A stretch of 64,000 bases of DNA from Chryseobacterium sp. JUb7 (GCF_024806495.1 NZ_JANUFF010000002.1:434001-498000), one strand, 5' to 3'; counted from the first letter of the stretch, positions 1-9,299 are shown. Program-made: numbers and translations. The notes: generated by a model from the sequence alone, not told the origin.

Positions 1-593
1 TCTCTTCCGAATGTTGCAGCTCCCTGCCTTGTGGCTAACGCTGAAACCCCTCCTGCAGCCGAAGTCGCACCTACCGTCATTCCACCCAGACCTCTTCCTG
101 CCAGAAAACCAAATGCAAAATTGGCAACATGTCCCAAATTTGTCAGTGCAGCACTTCCCCAGGCTTCCCAGACCGTTTCTTTTGGGGTGATGGTTCCCCC
201 TTCAGCAGGACACATCATAACTGAGGATAAAGAGAGTGCTTTTTTCCCCTGAATTTCTAACACAGGAGATTGGTTTGTCCAGACTCTCTGAACAGCAGCT
301 GCTTTACATTTAAAATACCCTATGGCTACAGCCGCAATAAGGGCTGCCGCAATAATGGCAGCAACCAGCCATCCCGGCCCCGGAATACAACAGCAGACTC
401 CGGCGACTGCTCCTGCCATAAAAGCAACGCTTCCCAGACACAGAAAATTATTGTCTTTTAAAGTATCTTTTTCTGTAGCTGCCAGATGGCCACTCATGTA
501 CGTCATTTTCTGGCTCGTTACTTTCATCTGTTTGGGAGCCATCCCTTTGGTACAAACCAGATAATGTTTTTCGGTAAGATACTGTTCTTCCAT
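1..593 (-). CDS. PAAR-like (DUF4280-type) T6SS protein, 3' end cut by window edge
   Basis: Reading the minus strand from an ATG at 591-593, an uninterrupted frame runs off the left edge (197 codons visible). The start reads MEEQYLTEKHYLVCTKG, followed by a second Cys in a NFLCLGS segment; this resembles the PAAR-like DUF4280 family that caps VgrG spikes in Bacteroidota. Residues about 53-90 form a long Ala/Gly/Val-rich hydrophobic stretch with a CCC run, and a further Cys follows at an MMCPAEGG segment, then a Gly/Ala-rich helix. That layout suggests a PAAR-like cap followed by a membrane-active or toxin domain beyond the window. It starts 4 bases after the upstream gene's stop, so it is co-transcribed with vgrG1. 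The family call is by motif only; the C-terminal domain cannot be judged. Confidence 0.7.
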   Translation of the reverse strand, partial: MEEQYLTEKHYLVCTKGMAPKQMKVTSQKMTYMSGHLAATEKDTLKDNNFLCLGSVAFMAGAVAGVCCCIPGPGWLVAAIIAAALIAAVAIGYFKCKAAAVQRVWTNQSPVLEIQGKKALSLSSVMMCPAEGGTITPKETVWEAWGSAALTNLGHVANFAFGFLAGRGLGGMTVGATSAAGGVSALATRQGAATFGR

Positions 594-597
594 AATC

Positions 598-1395
598 TTA
601 TTCTTCCAAGGTTAATTGAAGGTATGAATGGTTGTAGTAAAACTCTCCCAATTCTTCGGTAATGGTAAAATCAGACTCTAATAATGTGATATTATCATAG
701 ATATACTTCCCGGTCATTTTATATTCGGGGTGCATATAATTATCTTTCGCAAAAGTTCTCAGGCGCTCAATAACTTTATTGTCGCGAACCATTTTTCCTT
801 CATAATTTCGTTCTGTTGTTCCGTCTTCCAACTCATTTTCTTTTAGGTTGATATTAACGGGAATGACAATTCCGGCTCCGAACCTGTCCATTTCATTTTT
901 CTTGATATATTTTGTTCCTCCGTTTTCTACGCTTTGCCTGAAAATGAAAAAATACTGGTGTAAAAAATGAATAAAGCGGATGTTCTTGATTTCCATTTCT
1001 TCATTGCTCAATTCAAATTCTTTGGCACGGATCACTTCATAGGATTCCAGCGGGTGAGCATTTGTAAGCCATTCTTTTACTTTCTGCCATTGATTACGGA
1101 TTTCGTCTCTGTTAAAGATCTTTTCGATAACTCCTTCTGCATTGATTCCCAATTCTATTTCTTTGTAAATACTGCAGATCCTGTTGGTCATTTCAGCAAT
1201 CTGAGTCATAATAGGATCTTCATAATCATCCAGCTCATATAATGTTTCTACGATGTTGAAACGATACAGCCCGTCTTCAAGACCTTTATAAGTCACCTCA
1301 TTTTTAATCCTGATTTTGTAATCGCTTTTTACACTGTGAACTTTTGTAGTTCCTACAATTTCTGTATTATATTTAAAGGTTTTGTCCTTTTCCAT
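598..1395 (-). CDS. T6SS-associated protein of unknown function (VgrG neighbour)
   Basis: A 265-residue soluble, charged protein with no signal peptide or membrane segment. It sits 8 bases after vgrG1 and 4 bases before the PAAR-like gene, which is the usual place for an adaptor, chaperone or spike accessory. By eye its second half (an acidic helical stretch, then a GKYIYDN...LLESDFTITEE segment) resembles the end of the LysM-like protein at 13639-14604, which has GNYSLYTENSVINKVEIDYF in the equivalent place. The two may therefore share a domain, with this one lacking the LysM-like head. I do not recognise a named family. An adaptor role is inferred from position only. Confidence 0.6.
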   Translation of the reverse strand: MEKDKTFKYNTEIVGTTKVHSVKSDYKIRIKNEVTYKGLEDGLYRFNIVETLYELDDYEDPIMTQIAEMTNRICSIYKEIELGINAEGVIEKIFNRDEIRNQWQKVKEWLTNAHPLESYEVIRAKEFELSNEEMEIKNIRFIHFLHQYFFIFRQSVENGGTKYIKKNEMDRFGAGIVIPVNINLKENELEDGTTERNYEGKMVRDNKVIERLRTFAKDNYMHPEYKMTGKYIYDNITLLESDFTITEELGEFYYNHSYLQLTLEE

Positions 1396-1403
1396 TCTGT
1401 GTT

Positions 1404-3587
1404 TTACGTATTGATTTTCACTTTCGGACCGCCAATATTCACTTCTGTTTTACCGGCGATATTAGTTTTTTTACTTCCTATATTAAATTCACTGGAACCT
1501 GAAGCCGTAATTTTTTCCGTGGCATCCATAATGATTTCTTTACCATTGATGGTAATCTTTCCGTCTTTATTAATAACTATCGTGCTGGCACCGACTACAA
1601 TTTTGAATTCTGTATTAGCGGTAAGAGAGACATTTCCTGCCTTATCCATCTGAAGAATTGAGGCATCTCCCACATTGATCATACTGGTATTTCCGGCTTT
1701 TACGGTATTGTTATTTCCTACGGTTACGGTTTTATCGTTATTGGCATTGGTCGTAGCATTTCCTGCACCATCAAATTTCATATTGGCACCACCCTGATCG
1801 GTAAGAAATACGGAACCCGCTCCATCATCCAATTCCAGTTTATTTCCGCTTCGGCTGCTTAAGCTTTTAATATTATTTCCAGCCCCACCTCCTGCACCAA
1901 TTCCGCCATGAAACATTCCGCCCATTACAAAAGGACGATCAGGATGCTGATGAACAAAATTGACAATCACCTGGTCTCCAACTTCCGGAATTGCCATAAA
2001 TCCGCGGTTTTTATTCACCTTATCACTGCTTCCGGCATCAGGAGTCATTACCCTGATAAATTCTGTCGTTGTTGAACCATTCTGCCAGTCAAACTGCACC
2101 TGTACACGACCCTGATTCATAGGATCTGTGTTTGACATAACTTTTGCAAACTGAGATTCAGCTCTTGGCTGCTCAAATTCAGGACGCGGAATAAATCCGG
2201 TATCTGAAGCAATAGCTTCAAATGTTCCGTCATAATAACCTCTTGCATCGACTTCATGCGTCACCTCAATGATCATTAATTTGGTGAAATAAGACGTTTC
2301 GTTAGTCTCTGTTTTACGCATTTCAATATCAGCTACACATCCCGGATATAAAAACGGAACTGTAGTCGTAGCAGATGTTACAAATACATCAGCCGCTTTG
2401 CTTCCTGCTGTTCCTTTTTGGGAAGCGTCAATATCCATAAATGAAGATGCCTTAATGGGGGCAACCCTTAAAGATGGAGTCTGAAATGTTTTTTCTGAGA
2501 TTTCGTACGCTCTTTTTGCGATATCTGAAGTATGGTTTATTTTTGAATTTCCGGTGGTGAGTTTTTCGTTCTTACTGCTGTTATAACCATAAAAAGTAGG
2601 GTTAACATGCTGGGCTTTCATTTTGATCTTTACATCATTCACACTGCTTCCGTAGGTAAGCCTTACCGGTTTTTCCTGAGGCGGAAGTTTTCCGAAATGG
2701 AGCACCTCCCCATCATAATAAAACTGCTCACCATACGCTTCAGCTATTCTTGCCAGATAATTATAGTGCGTCTCTTCATACTGCGAACTGTAAGAAACAT
2801 TTCCGTGTTGAGAATCTACACGGAAATCGAATTTATTTTGCCCCAGGCCTTCTTTTATAACCTGGTCGGCAATGCTGTTTAAGCTGATTTCCTGTGCTCC
2901 TCCAAAACTCTGAATATGGGGAGCTGCATCTAAAAGAACCGTTGGACTGAAACCTGTAAGTACAATATTTCCTAAGCTTCCTTTTTCCTGACTGAAACCT
3001 ACTTCAGTGATAACACCTACAAAATTTCTTTCGGGGCCGTCTTCCACATCTTTATATTTAAAAACTACGGTAATTCTTTTTCCCAGAAAGTTCTGAGCTT
3101 CTTCAAGATTATGATTTTCAGCATTTCCCAAACTGTCGTACGCCAACATGAGGCTGAATTCATGATGTTTCACGGCGCTTTGGGTGAGTTTAAAATGCTT
3201 AAAGTGTTTTATTGTTTTTCCTTCAATTACTATTTCGAGCTTTACCACCCGATTGATCCCCATAATCTGGTTTTCCGGAATCGCAGCAGCATTATGTATT
3301 TTGGAAGTAGGCTGTTTAGACCAAACTTTATCTTCTGTGATTGAAGGATTATTGTTTCCGGTAAGCTGATTCATAAACATATTAGGTGCATTCTGAGCAA
3401 CTCCTGAATAGATCTGCTGAGCTTTAGCAACTTTTTGAGTTGTTTTCTGCACTGCTCCGTTTACCTTCTGCAATTTTTCTTCGGCTGCTTTCGCAACTTC
3501 TTCTTTAGCCACATTCTGTACATTCTTCAGAGAGTCATTGACAGAATCGGGACTTTGTATTTTTGTTGATTTTTTATCCTGAAACAT
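1404..3587 (-). CDS. tssI: T6SS spike protein VgrG (TssI), first copy, with long N-terminal extension
   Basis: A 727-residue VgrG, the trimeric spike that sits on the Hcp tube and carries PAAR proteins and effectors. Residues about 1-105 are an Ala/Lys/Gln-rich, probably helical extension absent from the second VgrG (7362-9299). From about residue 110 the gp27-like region follows (GINRVVKLEIVIEGKTIKHF, then the phage-tail-like HYNYLARIAEAYGEQFYYDG block). The gp5 OB fold lies near residues 490-560 (RVQVQFDWQN, GDQVIVNFVHQHPDRPFVMG), and a beta-helix needle rich in short G-N-T repeats ends the protein. No enzymatic extension is visible. It heads a three-gene operon with the 265-residue protein and the PAAR-like protein. 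The N-terminal extension may be a cargo or chaperone contact, which is inference. Confidence 0.95.
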   Translation of the reverse strand: MFQDKKSTKIQSPDSVNDSLKNVQNVAKEEVAKAAEEKLQKVNGAVQKTTQKVAKAQQIYSGVAQNAPNMFMNQLTGNNNPSITEDKVWSKQPTSKIHNAAAIPENQIMGINRVVKLEIVIEGKTIKHFKHFKLTQSAVKHHEFSLMLAYDSLGNAENHNLEEAQNFLGKRITVVFKYKDVEDGPERNFVGVITEVGFSQEKGSLGNIVLTGFSPTVLLDAAPHIQSFGGAQEISLNSIADQVIKEGLGQNKFDFRVDSQHGNVSYSSQYEETHYNYLARIAEAYGEQFYYDGEVLHFGKLPPQEKPVRLTYGSSVNDVKIKMKAQHVNPTFYGYNSSKNEKLTTGNSKINHTSDIAKRAYEISEKTFQTPSLRVAPIKASSFMDIDASQKGTAGSKAADVFVTSATTTVPFLYPGCVADIEMRKTETNETSYFTKLMIIEVTHEVDARGYYDGTFEAIASDTGFIPRPEFEQPRAESQFAKVMSNTDPMNQGRVQVQFDWQNGSTTTEFIRVMTPDAGSSDKVNKNRGFMAIPEVGDQVIVNFVHQHPDRPFVMGGMFHGGIGAGGGAGNNIKSLSSRSGNKLELDDGAGSVFLTDQGGANMKFDGAGNATTNANNDKTVTVGNNNTVKAGNTSMINVGDASILQMDKAGNVSLTANTEFKIVVGASTIVINKDGKITINGKEIIMDATEKITASGSSEFNIGSKKTNIAGKTEVNIGGPKVKINT

Positions 3588-3769
3588 GGTGCCTTGTGTT
3601 TTGTTTTTTTATGATATAAGATTAACTACTTAAAGCGTATATCGAACCAAAATATTTTCAATTAATACCAAGAATCAATTGAAAATTATTTCTAATAAAA
3701 AATGAAAGAAGAATATTTAATTTAGTAACAATTCAATATCCAATAATTTTATTTCATTATTCCAACAAA

Positions 3770-3813
3770 GAAAAAAACAGAATAGTTTACCCGCAATGAG
3801 TCCACTATTCTGT
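3770..3813 (-). terminator. Rho-independent terminator of hcp1
   Basis: Perfect 10-bp stem (3777-3786 with 3804-3813, ACAGAATAGT against ACTATTCTGT, 17-nt loop). On the minus strand it is followed by a T-run. It lies 34 bases after the hcp1 stop and makes hcp1 a single-gene transcript, separate from vgrG1. Confidence 0.85.
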
Positions 3814-3847
3814 ACCAATTTTATTTTTACTAAGATGATTGATTTAA

Positions 3848-4264
3848 TTATTTATTTCCGTCACCTCCAGGCCATACCCCTTCGTAAGCAGAATTACCAT
3901 AATCGATCTTTTCAGCACTTACGATGAAGCTGATCAGCATGCTGTTTTCATCTACGGCGTCGAAGTCTACTTCGTGCTGGATAACATATCCGTTATTCCA
4001 TGTTAAAGTGATCAGAGTACCTTCTTCGTGTGATTTGTTGAACGTGATTTCACCTGTTGTAGGCTTATACTTTCCGTTCAATAAGCTTTCTAAGATGTCT
4101 GATTTTTCAGTAGCTTCTACTGTAACTTTGATTAGTGCGTTGGAAGGATCTGATGCTACTCTACCTGATACGTCTGTAGATCTTGATACGCTGTAGTTAA
4201 GCTTTAATAGTTTTTGACCTTCGCCTCCGTTGAATTTTAAAATTCCTCTAGAATTTGCTGCCAT
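3848..4264 (-). CDS. tssD: T6SS tube protein Hcp (TssD), first copy
   Basis: A 138-residue Hcp of the Bacteroidota type; hexameric rings of this protein form the secreted inner tube. The sequence is nearly identical to the second copy at 13047-13451 over the first 117 residues (one visible change, T to N at the LITLTWNN segment). The two diverge only in the last 20 or so residues, where this copy ends with YEGVWPGGDGNK. It is a single-gene unit with its own promoter, paired upstream repeats (4373-4408) and a strong terminator, as expected for a protein made in bulk. The differing tail could decide which effector or spike partner is carried; that is inference. Confidence 0.95.
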   Translation of the reverse strand: MAANSRGILKFNGGEGQKLLKLNYSVSRSTDVSGRVASDPSNALIKVTVEATEKSDILESLLNGKYKPTTGEITFNKSHEEGTLITLTWNNGYVIQHEVDFDAVDENSMLISFIVSAEKIDYGNSAYEGVWPGGDGNK

Positions 4265-4315
4265 GATTTGTAAATTTTAATCGTTAATATTTTGTGATTT
4301 GGTGATTGTGTTTAG

Positions 4316-4408
4316 CAAAGATATACCCCTTTGATGTGAAATGAAAGTTTTTTAATTGCAATTTAAATTTTTGTAGTAATTCTACGATTTGGTGTAGTAA
4401 TTCTACGA
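4316..4408 (-). promoter_or_regulatory. hcp1 promoter with paired 21-bp-spaced upstream repeats
   Basis: On the minus strand the -7 box TATCTTTG (4316-4323) matches the Bacteroidota TAnnTTTG consensus; no clear -33 box is visible. Fifty bases further upstream two copies of GTAGTAATTCTACGA start at 4373 and 4394, exactly 21 bp apart. Each is itself a GTAG/CTAC palindrome. The second hcp gene has the same arrangement (13503-13596). Repeats spaced by two helical turns upstream of a box with a weak -33 suggest an activator site. Confidence 0.7.
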
Positions 4409-4566
4409 CATCGGGATATAATGGTTAAAATATTTAATTGAAAAACAAACAATTATGAACAATAAAAATATAAAAAATTTAATTATAATCCACACCAAAA
4501 AGGGAAATATTATGATTTTTTAACAGAATTTCCATCAAAAAAAACAATATTTTCAGTACTAAAATA

Positions 4567-4603
4567 AAAAACAATGACAACATTTCTGCTGTCATTGTTT
4601 TTT
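4567..4603 (-). terminator. Terminator after the DUF2931 lipoprotein gene
   Basis: Stem AAAAACAATGACA / TGTCATTGTTTTT (arms 4567-4579 and 4590-4602) with a 10-nt loop and a T-run on the minus strand, 16 bases after the stop at 4619. It closes the vgrG2-tle1-lipoprotein unit. The region from 4409 to 4566 is AT-rich and shows nothing else I can support. Confidence 0.85.
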
Positions 4604-4618
4604 TAAACTGAGGATATT

Positions 4619-5683
4619 TTACTGGTAAGAATCTTTAAACGTAAAATTACTTTTATAGATTCTTGTACTGTCAATTTTTACAGGATCATCATCAAGAAGA
4701 ATCTCACATGAATTATTATCGGGTGAGATTTTTATATTTAATTTAAAATTCTTACCCGCTTTTTTGAATTGATTATTGAGTTTTTCCCAATTAAAAAATG
4801 CTCTTCCTTCAAAAGCTTCACCTTTTCCGGTTTCCCAGAAGAAGGTAATTTCTTTGGGAATCGCTCTTTCTTTAGATGCCGGATTTTCTACCCAGGGACG
4901 AAGCATTACTTCCCGTTCTCCATTATAGTATTCGGTTTGAATATTAAAAATTTTAAAACCTTTATTTTCAGAATGAACCACTGGAGCCCAATCGTAACGG
5001 GTTCTGTAATTATCCCAAAGCTCCGGAGAAGCATTGCTTATAAACATATCTTTTTTAATACTCTCTCTTGTCTGAGAAATTTTTGAAAAAAGCTGATCTG
5101 CATATTTTTTATCATCTTTCACTACCTCTGCCTGAAACCTGCCCAGCTCTTTTTGTACATATCCGAACCGAAGCCAGACAACAACCATTCCTTTCGGTGC
5201 AAATCCAAGGACCAGATCTCCTAACTTTTTGTAAGCACCACAATATTTTTCTTTATCGGTGTACACAAATTCTTTTAATACACCACAGTCAGTATCCTCT
5301 TCATCAGCATAAGCCCTTCGAACCATATCTTTGATTTCATTTTCAGGAAAATTGGTCTTCAGGTGATAAAAAGTATCTTCATATCTTGAAAAATAGACAA
5401 TATCAACCCCTTTTGGAGTTCCTGTTCTTTCTGTAAAAGTTTTCCCGGAATCCCCCCAGCTTCCTGACGAACTTCCATAAGGCAGACTTGAATCATTTCC
5501 TTCGAATGTAATAATCTTATCCTCAACAGGAGTGATTAAATAAGCATTATCGGGATGCGAAATTTCTACATTATAAACGGGTACAGATTCTTTTTTAGAC
5601 ATAGATTCTTTTTTTGTTTGCTGACAGCTGATAAGCTGCGATAATCCCAGCAGGCAGGTTAATATTTTGATTTTCAAATTCAT
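4619..5683 (-). CDS. DUF2931-type lipoprotein, candidate immunity protein for the lipase effector
   Basis: A 354-residue protein with a lipobox signal peptide (LLGLSQLISCQQ, Cys about residue 20), so it should be anchored on the periplasmic side of a membrane. The body carries features I associate with the DUF2931 family: a Gly/Ser/Trp-rich stretch, a VDIVYFSRYEDTFYHLKTNF segment and a WLRFGYVQ segment. It starts 5 bases after the stop of the Tle1-like lipase gene (5689-7359) and ends the operon. T6SS lipase effectors are commonly paired with periplasmic or lipoprotein immunity proteins encoded next to them, so immunity is a reasonable inference. An auxiliary role in effector maturation is also possible. 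Confidence 0.75.
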   Translation of the reverse strand: MNLKIKILTCLLGLSQLISCQQTKKESMSKKESVPVYNVEISHPDNAYLITPVEDKIITFEGNDSSLPYGSSSGSWGDSGKTFTERTGTPKGVDIVYFSRYEDTFYHLKTNFPENEIKDMVRRAYADEEDTDCGVLKEFVYTDKEKYCGAYKKLGDLVLGFAPKGMVVVWLRFGYVQKELGRFQAEVVKDDKKYADQLFSKISQTRESIKKDMFISNASPELWDNYRTRYDWAPVVHSENKGFKIFNIQTEYYNGEREVMLRPWVENPASKERAIPKEITFFWETGKGEAFEGRAFFNWEKLNNQFKKAGKNFKLNIKISPDNNSCEILLDDDPVKIDSTRIYKSNFTFKDSYQ

Positions 5684-5688
5684 ATTTT

Positions 5689-7359
5689 TTATCCGGGAAT
5701 GATGTATCTTTTCCTTTTATCTGCGGTAGCTACGCTGGTTATATTCGGTCCCATTCCTGTGGAAGCAATATTTACCGACCAATGGAAAAATCCGTTCCTT
5801 AGTTTTTTTAATAATTCTTCATCAATACTTGAAAGGTAAGATAATGCTTTTACCTCTTTAATATATTGTGACACCGAAACTTTCTCCCCTTTATTGCTTT
5901 TTGCAACATAGCCATTTCTGATCTGGTTACACTGGTTCATATACGAAGCCAGCTGATTAAAAGCATTCTGAATATCCGGATTTGTAATCTCATGATCCTT
6001 TACAAGGCCATCAACATACTCCACTTCAAACGATTTTGAATAATGAAACATTTGTTTTAAAGGTATTTTATCATAATGATTGGATAAGTTTCTGACTCCT
6101 CTCAATTCATATACCGTACTGTAATTGTATCCGAGAAATGTTTTTTCTATTTCATAAATCTTTAACTGTCCGGTTGAAAACCAGCCTTCATCTTCCAAAA
6201 TCTTTTTCATTTCCTCACATTCTGATTTACTGCCTTTAAAAAGATTTGATTTTTCCTCGTAATCATCTTTATAAGAACCTCCAATATCGGAATGAACTCC
6301 CGGCAGCGTAAATTCAAGCCCGTTAATGCCTGTGCTTCCAATATCAGTGAGACTGAAATTGTCTCTGTATTCATTATCTGAAGCAATCTGCAGTACAAAT
6401 CTAGCCTGTCTTACTGCATTTAAACCTAGTTCTTCAGCATCACTATCGATGACACTCAACGGACCGACTTTAAAGCCTCTGTGATTCATCCCAAATGAGG
6501 CTACTGTATCATAAAGTCCTATAAAATTGAAAACAACCCGCTTTACTTTAATTTTATTTTTCAGAAGGCACGCTCCAAAATATCCATAACTCTGCAGAAA
6601 AGTGTGTTTTCTGTCTTCAGCAGTAATTTCGATATTTTGTTCATTATGAGATCCTGCATCTTTTTCCTGCTTCGACTGCTCAAACCATCGGTGGGCATAG
6701 ACGTAATATTTATTGGTATCTTCATCCAGAACTACTCTCGCAGAGGATGTGGCAACATGTACAAAATGTCTGGCAGCCGCAGCTCCACGACTGAATCCGT
6801 AAACATTGATCCTTAAAATATCAATTTCTTTTCCTTTAAATTTTTTGGCAATAGCTTCTGCTCCGGTCTTGCATCCTTTGGTCACCTTTGCTTCAACTCC
6901 CCTCTCTCCCTGTCCTAAGGGAGAACCTACATTATTAGGATAATCGTTGAACCACTTCATGGTATCTCTGCTGCCATCCACTGTTCCTATCCCTTCGATA
7001 TAAACAGTGACCTGTTTTGCAGCACTCGTATTAATGGCGTCATATCCTCTTGCCACATTGCTGAAATCATTGGCATAACTGTCGCTACCGTTGGAAGAGG
7101 CATTTTTTTCACCAAGATCTGTATTCGTCTTATTATTTTGGGTTCCGTCAAAAAAAAGATTAAGGTTTACATCAATGGTATTAACAGGCTTATCATTAGG
7201 ATTTACCTTTTCTGCTTTATTGTAGCTTACGCCATTACTGTTTCCCTTTTGCTCTACAGCGACTCCACTATTATGATCAATACCTTCTTTAGCATAGATT
7301 TTGTAATTCCCGCCTGTCTGAGTAGTGGTTTTACCTTCTACAAAATATTCGATGCTCAT
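5689..7359 (-). CDS. Tle1-type (DUF2235) alpha/beta-hydrolase, T6SS phospholipase effector
   Basis: A 556-residue protein with the DUF2235 / Tle1 pattern. NLFFDGTQNN (about residues 67-76) is the family's N-terminal strand and oxyanion region. The nucleophile elbow is GFSRGAAAAR with Ser190, LYDTVASFG (about 283-291) offers an acidic residue, and GVHSDIGGSY (about 355-364) offers the His. There is no signal peptide, as expected for T6SS cargo. Known Tle1 proteins are phospholipases that attack target membranes. The gene lies 2 bases after vgrG2 and 5 bases before a lipoprotein gene, the classic spike-effector-immunity order. A short N-terminal region (about 1-60) without the hydrolase motifs may mediate loading. 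The substrate is not established by sequence. Confidence 0.9.
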   Translation of the reverse strand: MSIEYFVEGKTTTQTGGNYKIYAKEGIDHNSGVAVEQKGNSNGVSYNKAEKVNPNDKPVNTIDVNLNLFFDGTQNNKTNTDLGEKNASSNGSDSYANDFSNVARGYDAINTSAAKQVTVYIEGIGTVDGSRDTMKWFNDYPNNVGSPLGQGERGVEAKVTKGCKTGAEAIAKKFKGKEIDILRINVYGFSRGAAAARHFVHVATSSARVVLDEDTNKYYVYAHRWFEQSKQEKDAGSHNEQNIEITAEDRKHTFLQSYGYFGACLLKNKIKVKRVVFNFIGLYDTVASFGMNHRGFKVGPLSVIDSDAEELGLNAVRQARFVLQIASDNEYRDNFSLTDIGSTGINGLEFTLPGVHSDIGGSYKDDYEEKSNLFKGSKSECEEMKKILEDEGWFSTGQLKIYEIEKTFLGYNYSTVYELRGVRNLSNHYDKIPLKQMFHYSKSFEVEYVDGLVKDHEITNPDIQNAFNQLASYMNQCNQIRNGYVAKSNKGEKVSVSQYIKEVKALSYLSSIDEELLKKLRNGFFHWSVNIASTGMGPNITSVATADKRKRYIIPG

Positions 7360-7361
7360 TT

Positions 7362-9299
7362 TTAGTGATTTTTAGATTTCTCCCCACTATTGTTCTGAAC
7401 TTCTTTTTCTGCGTGATGTTCAACTTTTCCCTGACTGTTTACTTCAACACCTTTAAGGCTTGTTAATTTATGTTCCTTTTCACCATATACCTCCATATCT
7501 CCTTTTACATAATGGCTCATTTTTCCGACAACATTCGTCATAAAATCAGCGCCGGTAGTAAGATATTTCATCGATCCTACACTTTCGGTATGGTTTGCAA
7601 TGATGGTATCGGATTTATTCATTCCGACATTGGTCGTCATATTCATTCCGACGTTGATGTTCATATTTTTACAATTCAGAGTCATGGTTTCAGGAGCAGT
7701 AATGGTAATATTGCTTCCTGTCGTATCCAAATGAATTTCGTTTCCGGATTTATCGGTAATGATGATGCTTTCATCTTCAGTAAAGACTACTCTGTGACCA
7801 CTTCGGGTCTGGATAGATTTTACCCTGTTATTTGCTCCGCCTCCAAGACCAACTCCTCCATGGAACATACCTCCCATTACAAAAGGTCTGTCGGGGTGAC
7901 TGTGAACAAAATTCACCATCACCTGATCCCCCACTTCCGGAATCGCCACATAACCTCTGTTTTGGCTGATCTGATCTGTTCCTCCTGCATCAGGGCTCAT
8001 CATTCTGATAAAATGAGTGGTATCACTATTTTGCCAGTCAAATCTTACCTGAACCCTTCCCTGTCCTGCAGGATCAGCGTTGGAGATAACCGTGGCAATC
8101 TGAGGTTCCGCTTTCGGAATTTTAAACTCCGGTTTCGGTAAAAATCCAGTATCAGAAGCTATTCCTTCAAAACTTCCGGAATAATGCCCTATCGTATCAA
8201 TCTCATGGACTGCTTCTGTGATCATAATTTTAGTGAAATAATCACTTTCATTAGTATCAATTTTTCTCATCTGAATATCCACAATACAGCCCGGATGTAA
8301 AAATGGAACCGTGGTGTTTCCAGATAGAGAAAAAACATTCACCGCTTCGCTTCCGGAGGCGCTTTTCTGAGAATATTCCACATCAAGATGCGTTGTCGCT
8401 TTAATGGGAGCAACCTGTAAAGCCGGAGTCTTATAAATTTTGTCGTTATGGGAATATGCTGTCTTTGCTAAATCACTTACATGCTGAACAGGTGTTTCTC
8501 CGGAAGTCAGTTTTTCATTTTTATTGCTGTTATATCCGTAGAACTGAGGCTTTGTGTGCACTGCCTTCAATTCAACTTTAATGTCATTCGCACTGCTTCC
8601 GTAAGTAAGTGTTATCGGTTTATTCTGAGCCGGAAGCTTTCCGAAATGCAGAACTTCACCGTCGTAGTAGAACTGTTCACCATATGCTTCAGCCATTCTG
8701 GCCAGATAATTATAGTGGGTCTCATCATATTGACTGCTGTAGATAATCTGAGAATAGTCATTCGTATCAATTCTTACATCAAAACGGCTTTTATCAATTC
8801 CCTGTTTAATCACTTCCTCTGCAATAATTCCCATATTGACAGGCTGCCCGCCTCCAAAACTCTGGATATGAGGAGCTCCGTCCAATAAAATTGTCGGGCT
8901 GTATCCTGACAGAACAATATTACCCAGACTCATTCTTTCCTGGCTGAACCCAACACCTGTGATAACTCCCACAAAAGTTCTTTCAGGACTGTCATCGATA
9001 TCTTTATAAGAAATTACGGCTGTAAGACGTTTTCCCAGAAATTTATTGGCTTCCTCCAGGGTATGGGTCTGGCGGTCGCCAAGGGTATCATGAGCCAGCG
9101 TAAGGGTAAACTCATGATGGCGTTTTGAGCTTTGTTTTAACTTAAAATGCTTGTAGTACTTGATCACCTTACCTTCGATGACCAAAGATAATTTCACCAG
9201 CCTGTTGATGCCTGCGTGGTGATTTTCCGACACTCCGTCTGCATTTTGTGATGGACGGAATGAAGGGCTTTTTAGTATATTTTGTGATTCTGTTTTCAT
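7362..9299 (-). CDS. tssI: T6SS spike protein VgrG (TssI), second copy
   Basis: A 645-residue VgrG. It lacks the long helical head of the first copy but shares the gp27-like part (GINRLVKLSLVIEGKVIKYY, HYNYLARMAEAYGEQFYYDG) and the OB fold (GRVQVRFDWQ, HPDRPFVMGGMFHGG). The C-terminal needle differs: after a T-rich strand region it has repeated NVGMN units, then a hydrophilic tail (HAEKEVQNNSGEKSKNH) that could contact cargo. It leads a tight operon with the Tle1-like lipase and the DUF2931 lipoprotein, so this spike probably delivers that lipase. The start ATG is preceded by an ACACAAGG-like segment also seen before vgrG1. Confidence 0.95.
   Translation of the reverse strand: MKTESQNILKSPSFRPSQNADGVSENHHAGINRLVKLSLVIEGKVIKYYKHFKLKQSSKRHHEFTLTLAHDTLGDRQTHTLEEANKFLGKRLTAVISYKDIDDSPERTFVGVITGVGFSQERMSLGNIVLSGYSPTILLDGAPHIQSFGGGQPVNMGIIAEEVIKQGIDKSRFDVRIDTNDYSQIIYSSQYDETHYNYLARMAEAYGEQFYYDGEVLHFGKLPAQNKPITLTYGSSANDIKVELKAVHTKPQFYGYNSNKNEKLTSGETPVQHVSDLAKTAYSHNDKIYKTPALQVAPIKATTHLDVEYSQKSASGSEAVNVFSLSGNTTVPFLHPGCIVDIQMRKIDTNESDYFTKIMITEAVHEIDTIGHYSGSFEGIASDTGFLPKPEFKIPKAEPQIATVISNADPAGQGRVQVRFDWQNSDTTHFIRMMSPDAGGTDQISQNRGYVAIPEVGDQVMVNFVHSHPDRPFVMGGMFHGGVGLGGGANNRVKSIQTRSGHRVVFTEDESIIITDKSGNEIHLDTTGSNITITAPETMTLNCKNMNINVGMNMTTNVGMNKSDTIIANHTESVGSMKYLTTGADFMTNVVGKMSHYVKGDMEVYGEKEHKLTSLKGVEVNSQGKVEHHAEKEVQNNSGEKSKNH

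Noticed and set aside
31..564. Three overlapping plus-strand frames at the left edge (63-80 residues)
   Set aside because: They lie antisense to the open PAAR-like frame on the minus strand, have no family features and poor codon patterns.
7470..8141. 223-residue plus-strand frame inside vgrG2
   Set aside because: Antisense shadow of a conserved VgrG gene; composition is typical of reverse reading of this gene.
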